NCBI GenBank assembly: GCA_021790955.1
Contig: JAJYFI010000091.1
Coordinates: 1-6,720 of the forward strand
Length of the DNA stretch: 6,720 bases
Source: a bacterium
GTDB lineage: Bacteria > Elusimicrobiota > Elusimicrobia > UBA1565 > UBA9628
Reading direction: 5' to 3'
In this document: piece after piece, positions 1 to 5,192 of the stretch
Numbering within the stretch: the stretch's first letter is position 1
How the letters are laid out: each line of letters begins with the position of its first letter
Made by a program: the position numbers and the translations under genes
Notes under the pieces: generated by a model
The model's input: only the letters and a program-made list of their open reading frames with translations
The model's database searches: none
Told to the model about the DNA's origin: nothing

Positions 1-1283
1 GGATCTATATCGGGACGCAGGGCATCCTCCAGGGGACCTACGAGACCTTCGCCCAGGCCGCCCGCAAGCATTTCGGGGAAAGCCTCGAGGGGCGTCTTGT
101 CGTGAGCGCGGGCCTGGGCGGGATGGGCGGCGCCCAGCCGCTCGCCGCCGCGATGAACGGCGCCGCCTTCCTGGGCGTCGAAGTCGACCCGCGGCGGCTT
201 GAGATGCGCTTAAAGACCGGCTATCTGGACGCGGTCGAGACAGATCTCGACGCGGCGATCAAGCGCGCGCTCGAAGCGAAGGAAAATCGCCGGGCGCTCT
301 CCATCGGGTTGCTCGGCAACGCCGCCGAGATCCTGCCGCAGCTCGCGTCGCGGGGCCTCCCGGTCGACCTCCTGACGGATCAGACCTCCGCCCACGATCT
401 TCTGTCGGGCTACGTCCCGCGGGGGTTCTCGGTCGAGGGCTCCCGGGAGCTCGCCCGCAAAGACCCCGAGAAAAAACGGAGGCTGACCTTAAATTCCATC
501 GCCGAGCATGTCCGGGCGATGCTGGAGCTCAAACGTCAGGGCGCGGTCGTCTTCGACTACGGCAACAACATCCGCGCCCAGGCCGAGTCCGCCGGCGTCG
601 CGGACGCTTTCTCGATCCCGGGCTTCGTCCCCGAGTTCATCCGCCCGCTTTTCTGCGAGGGGAAGGGCCCCTTCCGCTGGGCGGCGCTTTCGGGCGCCCC
701 CGAGGACATCGCGACGCTCGACACCGAGGCCTTGAGGCTCTTCGGCCGCGACCCGGCCCTCGCGCGATGGATCAAGCTCGCCTCGCAGAAGGTCCATTTC
801 CAGGGGCTCCCGGCTCGCATCTGCTGGCTGGGGCTCGGCGAGCGCGCGCGGATGGGGCTCGCCATGAACCATCTCGTCAAGAAAGGCAAGCTCAAGGCCC
901 CCATCGTCATCGGCCGCGACCATTTGGACGCCGGCTCGGTCGCGAGCCCCTACCGGGAGACCGAGGCGATGCGGGACGGCACCGACGCCGTCGCCGACTG
1001 GCCGATCTTAAACGCCCTTCTCAATACGGCCTCGGGCGCCTCGTGGGTGAGCTTCCACCACGGGGGCGGGGTCGGCATCGGCTACTCGCTTCACGCGGGG
1101 CAGGTCTGCGTCGCGGACGGGACCAAGATGATGGCGCGGCGCCTGGAGCGCGTCTTGACGAACGACCCGGGAATCGGCGTCGCCCGGCACGCGGACGCGG
1201 GCTACCCCGAGGCGATCCGCGCCGCCAGGCGGCATAAGCTCAAGATCCCGATGCCTAGGATAACCCAGGTCCCCTCGTCGTAG
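1..1283 (+). CDS. hutU: Urocanate hydratase (urocanase), 5'-truncated by window edge
   Basis: Second enzyme of histidine breakdown: cytosolic, tightly NAD-bound, hydrates urocanate to 4-imidazolone-5-propionate. The frame is open from base 3, so the gene begins before the window. About 426 codons are present against about 555 in the family, so roughly 130 N-terminal residues are missing. The reading starts IYIGTQGILQGTYETF, a family-typical stretch, then GLGGMGGAQPLA (from about base 108), which is the glycine-rich NAD-binding region. Later come DQTSAHD (about 378-398), FDYGNNIR, PGFVPEFIRPLF, and PARICWLGLGERAR, whose Cys codon at 822-824 matches the conserved active-site-region cysteine (Cys410 in Pseudomonas urocanase). 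GRDHLDAGSVASPYRETE and GGGVGIGYSLHAGQ follow near the C-terminus, and the stop is TAG at 1281-1283. The GTG at 102 is internal, not a start. The 3' end looks complete and in frame. Three of the window's six in-frame TTA leucine codons lie here (210, 489, 1008). Identification is essentially certain; only the start is unseen. Confidence 0.97.
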   Translation, partial: IYIGTQGILQGTYETFAQAARKHFGESLEGRLVVSAGLGGMGGAQPLAAAMNGAAFLGVEVDPRRLEMRLKTGYLDAVETDLDAAIKRALEAKENRRALSIGLLGNAAEILPQLASRGLPVDLLTDQTSAHDLLSGYVPRGFSVEGSRELARKDPEKKRRLTLNSIAEHVRAMLELKRQGAVVFDYGNNIRAQAESAGVADAFSIPGFVPEFIRPLFCEGKGPFRWAALSGAPEDIATLDTEALRLFGRDPALARWIKLASQKVHFQGLPARICWLGLGERARMGLAMNHLVKKGKLKAPIVIGRDHLDAGSVASPYRETEAMRDGTDAVADWPILNALLNTASGASWVSFHHGGGVGIGYSLHAGQVCVADGTKMMARRLERVLTNDPGIGVARHADAGYPEAIRAARRHKLKIPMPRITQVPSS

Positions 1284-1294
1284 GAATGGGGAAT

Positions 1295-1390
1295 GGGGGT
1301 CAGGTCTCAACATTCAACAAAACGTCTGGACCTAAGCAGATGCGGGGACGATGATCCTCCGGATGTGTAGAATGTTGAGACCTGACCCCC
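1295..1390. repeat. REP/MITE-like palindromic element with 21-bp perfect inverted repeat
   Basis: The arms at 1295-1315 and 1370-1390 are exact reverse complements over 21 bp; the left arm reads GGGGGTCAGGTCTCAACATT plus C. After one mismatch, pairing resumes for 3 bp (1317-1319 with 1366-1368). The enclosed bases can form two smaller hairpins: 1323-1328 with 1337-1342 (one G-T pair, 8-base loop) and 1343-1347 with 1357-1361 (one G-T pair, 9-base loop). A 7-bp tandem repeat GGAATGG (1283-1289, 1290-1296) runs into the left arm, and I see no clear target-site duplication. The GGGGTCAGGTCT core resembles, from memory, dispersed palindromes linked to REP-associated Y1 transposases in several high-GC bacteria; I could not search for this. 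The element codes for no protein. It sits 11 bases after the hutU stop and 36 before the yajQ start. It could act as a transcript-stabilising or attenuating structure, but with a long loop and no T tract it is not an ordinary intrinsic terminator. Confidence 0.8.
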
Positions 1391-1414
1391 TATTTCATTG
1401 GTAAAATCGTCAAA

Positions 1415-1420
1415 AAGGAG
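1415..1420 (+). promoter_or_regulatory. Ribosome binding site of yajQ
   Basis: AAGGAG lies 6 bases ahead of the ATG at 1427, a near-consensus Shine-Dalgarno site that fixes the yajQ start. It lies outside the palindromic element, so the folded repeat would not directly mask it. Confidence 0.8.
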
Positions 1421-1426
1421 CCCTCC

Positions 1427-1924
1427 ATGCCCCAGGAATTTTCGTTCGATATCGTGAGCGTCGTGGACTTGAACGTCGCCGCCGACTGCGTCAACGTCGC
1501 GGTCAAGGAGATCACGAACCGCTTCGATTTCAAGGACGCCAACGCCTCGCTCGAGCTCGACCCAAAGGAAAAGAAGATCGTCGTGCGCGCCAAGGACGAA
1601 AACCGCGTCGAGGCGGCCTTCGACGTGCTCTTGAACCGCCTCGCCAAGCGCAACCTTCCCCTCAAGAATTTCCAGAAAGGAAAGATCGACCAAGCCCTGG
1701 GCCAGACCGCGCGCATGGAGGTCGAGATCCAGTCCGGCATCCCCGCCGACAAGGCGCGGGAGATCGTCAAGGCGCTCAAGGACGCCAAGATCAAGGTGAA
1801 TCCCGCCATCCAGGGAGATCAATTGCGCGTCTCCGGACGCTCGAAAGACGATCTTCAGGCCGCGATCGCGGCGCTCAAGTCCAAGGACTTCGGGATCGCG
1901 CTTCAGTTCACGAACTATCGCTGA
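1427..1924 (+). CDS. yajQ: YajQ-family nucleotide-binding protein
   Basis: Small cytosolic protein of the YajQ/UPF0234 family (two ferredoxin-like domains). Family members bind nucleotides, and a Xanthomonas homologue is a cyclic-di-GMP effector; the exact role in most bacteria is unknown. The 165 residues match the family's usual length of about 160-165. Visible hallmarks are FSFDIVSVVDLNVAADCVNV at the N-terminus, VKEITNRFDFK (26-36), LAKRNLPLKNF (72-82), KGKIDQALGQTAR (84-96), KAREIVKALKDAKIKVNPAIQGDQLRVSG (109-137) and the C-terminal DFGIALQFTNYR. A good Shine-Dalgarno site sets the start. The gene follows the palindromic element and stops only 6 bases before hutI, in the same frame. Its position inside a hut cluster is unusual. 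It may simply be the first gene of the downstream transcript rather than part of histidine metabolism. Family assignment is firm; cyclic-di-GMP binding here is inference by homology. Confidence 0.96.
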   Translation: MPQEFSFDIVSVVDLNVAADCVNVAVKEITNRFDFKDANASLELDPKEKKIVVRAKDENRVEAAFDVLLNRLAKRNLPLKNFQKGKIDQALGQTARMEVEIQSGIPADKAREIVKALKDAKIKVNPAIQGDQLRVSGRSKDDLQAAIAALKSKDFGIALQFTNYR

Positions 1925-1930
1925 CGCCGT

Positions 1931-3178
1931 ATGGGCCTGCGCGTCCTTATCCGCAACATCGGGGAGTGCCTGACCCTGATCGGGCCCGAGGGGGCGCGCC
2001 GGGGCGCCCAGATGAAAAAGCTGGGCCTCATCCGCGACGCGGCCGTTCTCGTCGAGGACGGGAAGATCGCCTGGGTGGGAGCCGAGCGCCTGATGCCGGA
2101 TCCCGGCCGCGCCAAGCTCTCGACGCCCGTCGACGCCCGCGGCGGGGTCGTCCTTCCCGGCTACGTCGATCCGCACACCCATCCCGTCTGGCTTAAGCCC
2201 CGTCTTGCGGATTTTGAGAAGCGGCTCCAGGGCGCCTCCTACGAGGAGATCGCCAAGGCCGGCGGAGGCATCCTTTCCTCCGTCAACGGCGTGCGCGGCG
2301 CGACCGAGGACGAGCTGGTCGCGGCCTTAAGGCCAAGGATGGCGCGCTTTCTGTCCTCCGGGACCACGACGATCGAGGCGAAGTCCGGCTACGGGCTCGA
2401 TGCCGACAACGAGCTCAAGATGCTGCGCGTCCTCAAGAAGGCCGGGCAGGACTCCCCCATGACGATCGTTCCGACCTTCCTCGGCGCGCACGCCGTGCCG
2501 CCGGAGCTCGACGGGCGCCGCGCGGCCTACGTCCTCCGGGTGGCCGAGGAGATGATCCCCAAGGTCTGCCGGGAGGGCCTCGCCTCCTACGCCGACGTCT
2601 TCTGCGACCAGGGATATTTCATGCCGGAGGAGGCGCGGACGATTCTCGCCGCCGCGAAAGCCGGCGGGCTCAAAGCACGCCTTCACGCGGACCAACTTTC
2701 CCTCATCGGCGCCTCGAAGCTCGCGGTCGAGCTGGGCGCGGCCTCGGCGGATCATCTGGATCGCGCGGGGGACGGGGAGATCGCGGCTTTGGCCCAAAGC
2801 GATACGGCGGCCTGCCTCCTTCCGGCGTCCAATTACTTTCTCGGCAAGCCCTACCCTCCCGCGCGGGCTCTCCTCGACGCCGGGGCGGCCGTGACTCTCG
2901 CGACGGATTTCAACCCGGGCACCGCGCCGTGCTTCAGCATGGGCTTCGTGATCTCGCTGGCCTGCACCCAGATGCGGATGCTCCCCGCGGAGGCGATCTC
3001 CGCCGCGACGGCGAACGCCGCCTGGTCCCTGGGCCTGCATCAGAGCCTGGGGACCATCGAGCCCGGCAAGGCGGCCGATTTGATTTGCTACGATGCCGAT
3101 GACCACCGCGAGATCGCCTATTACGTCGGCGGCCCGCCTCTTGCGTGGGTGATGAAAAATGGCACGCTCATCAAATAA
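1931..3178 (+). CDS. hutI: Imidazolonepropionase
   Basis: Third enzyme of histidine degradation: a metal-dependent amidohydrolase-superfamily enzyme that opens imidazolone-5-propionate to N-formimino-L-glutamate in the cytosol. Its 415 residues are typical. An N-terminal beta segment (VLIRNIGECLTL) leads to PGYVDPHTHPVW, with the metal-binding HxH pair at H82/H84. Next come YEEIAKAGGGI (104-114), TTTIEAKSGYGL (145-156), TFLGAHAVP (H187), ADVFCDQGYF (221-230), LHADQLS (metal ligand H252), ASADHL (H275) and LATDFNPGTAP, with metal-binding D326. All expected active-site residues are present. It starts 6 bases after the yajQ stop with no convincing Shine-Dalgarno site, so it probably depends on translational coupling to yajQ. 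Both genes are in the same frame, separated only by TGA and two codons. Its 3' end overlaps the next gene by 20 bases. One TTA leucine codon lies at 2327. Identity is near certain. Confidence 0.97.
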   Translation: MGLRVLIRNIGECLTLIGPEGARRGAQMKKLGLIRDAAVLVEDGKIAWVGAERLMPDPGRAKLSTPVDARGGVVLPGYVDPHTHPVWLKPRLADFEKRLQGASYEEIAKAGGGILSSVNGVRGATEDELVAALRPRMARFLSSGTTTIEAKSGYGLDADNELKMLRVLKKAGQDSPMTIVPTFLGAHAVPPELDGRRAAYVLRVAEEMIPKVCREGLASYADVFCDQGYFMPEEARTILAAAKAGGLKARLHADQLSLIGASKLAVELGAASADHLDRAGDGEIAALAQSDTAACLLPASNYFLGKPYPPARALLDAGAAVTLATDFNPGTAPCFSMGFVISLACTQMRMLPAEAISAATANAAWSLGLHQSLGTIEPGKAADLICYDADDHREIAYYVGGPPLAWVMKNGTLIK

Positions 3179-3878
3179 GGTCCGGCTGATCTTGTTTGAC
3201 ATCGACGGAACGTTGGTGAAAGCCGGCGGGGCCGGACGCAAGGCCCTCGACCGAGCCTGCCGCAAGCTCTACGGGAAGTCGAGGGTCTGCGAGCTTTTTT
3301 CCCTGGCCGGAAGGACCGACTCCTACAACTTCAAGATGGCGCATTGGCGCTCGACCGGACGCCGGCCCAAGGCGAACGAAGTCCGCAAGCTCCAGGACAA
3401 GTACCTCGAGCTCCTGCCCCGGTATGTCCAAGCTTCGGTGAGGCTTGGAACCTACGAGATTCCCGTGGGGCTGCGCCGGCTGCTGCGGCGCCTCCACCGG
3501 GAGCGCGGCGTCCTTTTGGGCCTCGGCACCGGCAATATCGAGCCCGCGGCGCGGCTTAAACTTTCGCCGACGGGGCTCAACGGCTACTTCCGCGTCGGCG
3601 GCTTCGGCTCGGACGCGGAGCACCGGCATACGCTGCTCAAAAAGGCCCGTCGGCGGGCGGAAGGGCTGCTTGGCCGCGCGATCGCCGCCAAGGACGTCTT
3701 CGTCGTGGGCGACACCCCTTTCGACGTCCGCGCCGGAAGGCGGGCCGGATTCAAGACGGTCGCGGTCGCGACGGGCTATGCGGCGCTTGGAGACCTTGAA
3801 CGCTCCGGGCCCGATCATCTCGCTCGAGATTTCAGGAGGGCTTCGCAATGGCTCCAGTGGTTCGGAATAAGAAACTAG
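3159..3878 (+). CDS. HAD-superfamily hydrolase, phosphoglycolate phosphatase-like
   Basis: Predicted cytosolic phosphatase of the haloacid dehalogenase superfamily (Gph-like, with an alpha-helical cap), 239 residues. Motif I is LILFDIDGTLV: D14 would be the nucleophile and D16 the acid/base. AGRTDSYNF (50-58) lies in the cap region. Motif II is LGLGTGN (T124), the motif III lysine is probably K134 in ARLKLSPTGLNGYF, and motif IV is VVGDTPFDVRAGRRAG (D185 and D189, Mg2+ binding). The catalytic set is complete, so it should be active. The substrate cannot be read from sequence; phosphoglycolate, another sugar phosphate or a nucleotide are all possible. The ATG at 3159 lies inside the last codons of hutI (20-base overlap). 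It is the only plausible start, since downstream codons before DIDGT offer just CTG and TTG and would cut into the first strand. There is little Shine-Dalgarno signal, which suggests coupling to hutI. It overlaps the next gene by 31 bases. No standard hut step needs a phosphatase. Confidence 0.9.
   Translation: MARSSNKVRLILFDIDGTLVKAGGAGRKALDRACRKLYGKSRVCELFSLAGRTDSYNFKMAHWRSTGRRPKANEVRKLQDKYLELLPRYVQASVRLGTYEIPVGLRRLLRRLHRERGVLLGLGTGNIEPAARLKLSPTGLNGYFRVGGFGSDAEHRHTLLKKARRRAEGLLGRAIAAKDVFVVGDTPFDVRAGRRAGFKTVAVATGYAALGDLERSGPDHLARDFRRASQWLQWFGIRN
3834..3840 (+). promoter_or_regulatory. Strong ribosome binding site for the ALDH gene, inside the HAD gene
   Basis: AGGAGGG, a full Shine-Dalgarno core, lies 7 bases ahead of the ATG at 3848 and within the coding sequence of the HAD hydrolase. 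It supports the short-N-terminus start of the aldehyde dehydrogenase and predicts efficient independent initiation. It is the strongest Shine-Dalgarno site in the window. Confidence 0.85.
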
Positions 3879-5191
3879 CCCCCGGCGGCCAAGCCGACGA
3901 TATCGCCCGGCGCGTCTCGGAAAGCTTCAAAGCCGTTTCGCGTCTTCCCTCGCACGCCCGCGCCAAGATCCTCGCCGACGTCTCCTCGCGCATCGAGGCG
4001 AGGGCCGAGGACTTCGCGCGGGGGATCAGCCGGGAGGTCTCCAAACCCTTGAAGGAGTCGCGCCGCGAGGTCGCGCGGGCCGTCTTCACCTTCCGCTGGG
4101 CCTCCGAGGAGGCAAGGCGCGTCGAAGGGGATCTCCTGCCTCTCGACATCGACCCCGGCGGCGAGGGCCGCCTGGCCCTCACCAGGAGAGCCCCCCGCGG
4201 CCCCGCGCTCTTCATCACGCCGTTCAACTTCCCGCTCAATCTCGTCGCCCACAAGGTCGCCCCGGCGCTCGCGGTCGGAGTCCCCTTCGCCTTAAAGCCC
4301 GCCCCACAGGCGGTCGGAACGGCCCAAAAACTCCTCTCCATCCTCCGCGACGCGGGCTGGCCCGAGGACGCGGCGGCGCCGGCCGATCTTCCGGTGCCCG
4401 AGGCGGAAGCCCTCGTCCGGGACGAGCGGTTCTCGATCCTCTCCTTCACCGGCAGCGCCGCGGTCGGCTGGCATTTGAAATCGATCGCCGGCAAAAAGCG
4501 CGTGCTCTTGGAGCTGGGCGGCAACGCCTCGGTCTTCGTCGCCAAGGACGCGGATCTCGAGTGGGCGGCGAAGAGGACGGCTTGGGGCGCCTACTATTAC
4601 TCCGGTCAGGTCTGCATCTCGACCCAGCGCATCTTCGTCGATGAGCCGGTCTACCCCGAGTTCAAGGAAACGCTCATCCAGCGCATCGCCGAGCTCAAAA
4701 CGGGCGACGCCTTGGACGAAAAGACCGACGTCGCTCCGGTGATCAACGAGGCCGCGGCCTTGCGGCTTGAGGCCTGGATCGAGGAGGCCAAAAGCGCCGG
4801 CGGCAAGATCCTCGCGGGCGGACGCCGCCGGGGCCTTCTTCTCGAGCCAACCCTGATCGAAGGCGTCCCCCCTTCCTGCAAGCTTGCCGCGGAGGAAGCC
4901 TTCGGCCCGGTCGCCACGATCGAGGCGGTGCCCGGGACGGCGGAGGCCTTCCGCAAGATGTCGGAGAGCCGCTACGGACTTCAGGCGGGAATCTTCACCC
5001 GGGACCTCAAGAGCGTGCTCGAGGCCTGGGACGAGCTTCCCGTGGGCGGGCTCATCGTCAACGACATCCCGGCCTATCGCTCGGATGCGATGCCCTACGG
5101 GGGCGTCAAGGATTCGGGCATCGGCCGCGAGGGCGTCCGCTACGCCATGGAGGAGTTCACGGAACTGCGCACCATGGTGGTGAAGGCTTGA
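3848..5191 (+). CDS. NAD(P)-dependent aldehyde dehydrogenase with short N-terminus
   Basis: Aldehyde dehydrogenase superfamily enzyme oxidising an aldehyde to its acid with NAD(P)+, 447 residues. The active-site set is complete: N127 in ITPFNFPLN, K150 in FALKPAP, the Rossmann-fold FTGSAAVG (200-207), E222 in LLELGGN, nucleophile C256 in SGQVCIS, EEAFGPV (349-355) and the C-terminal NDIPAYRSDAMPYGGVKDSG (405-424). The IPAYRSDAMPYGG signature and overall spacing recall the lactaldehyde / ALDH21 / y4uC-type subgroup and non-phosphorylating GAPDH relatives, though I cannot assign a substrate. It is somewhat shorter than the usual 470-490. The N-terminal beta-strand segment that normally reads like NPYDGEVVGEV is missing, and the protein begins almost directly at the first helix (ADDIARRVSESFKAV). 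A strong Shine-Dalgarno site supports this start. The gene overlaps the HAD gene by 31 bases and ends 1 base before ftcD. An ALDH is not part of the standard hut route, so it may clear a side-product aldehyde or serve another pathway. One TTA codon lies at 4292. Confidence 0.93.
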   Translation: MAPVVRNKKLAPGGQADDIARRVSESFKAVSRLPSHARAKILADVSSRIEARAEDFARGISREVSKPLKESRREVARAVFTFRWASEEARRVEGDLLPLDIDPGGEGRLALTRRAPRGPALFITPFNFPLNLVAHKVAPALAVGVPFALKPAPQAVGTAQKLLSILRDAGWPEDAAAPADLPVPEAEALVRDERFSILSFTGSAAVGWHLKSIAGKKRVLLELGGNASVFVAKDADLEWAAKRTAWGAYYYSGQVCISTQRIFVDEPVYPEFKETLIQRIAELKTGDALDEKTDVAPVINEAAALRLEAWIEEAKSAGGKILAGGRRRGLLLEPTLIEGVPPSCKLAAEEAFGPVATIEAVPGTAEAFRKMSESRYGLQAGIFTRDLKSVLEAWDELPVGGLIVNDIPAYRSDAMPYGGVKDSGIGREGVRYAMEEFTELRTMVVKA

Positions 5192-5192
5192 C

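Noticed and set aside
102..1283. GTG at 102 as the start of a short urocanase
   Set aside because: The frame is open upstream to base 3 and encodes conserved urocanase sequence there, so the gene is truncated by the window and 102 is internal.
1295..1390. Rho-independent terminator of hutU
   Set aside because: The stem is long, but the loop is over 50 bases and the sequence after the right arm is TATTTCATTGG, not a T tract. A terminator role is possible only through some other fold.
1375..1407. Promoter for yajQ with TTGAGA (1375-1380) and TAAAAT (1402-1407)
   Set aside because: The spacing is 21 bases, too long for a standard sigma-70 promoter, and the -35-like hexamer is part of the repeat arm. 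A promoter in this gap is plausible but not shown.
1307..2182. 291-codon - strand frame opposite yajQ that ends inside the palindromic element
   Set aside because: Considered as a possible element-encoded protein, but nearly all of it mirrors yajQ and the start of hutI; only its last 30 or so codons lie in the intergenic gap.
2327..3265. 312-codon open frame on the - strand opposite hutI
   Set aside because: Shadow of the hutI frame with no recognisable domain; hutI motifs are intact on the + strand.
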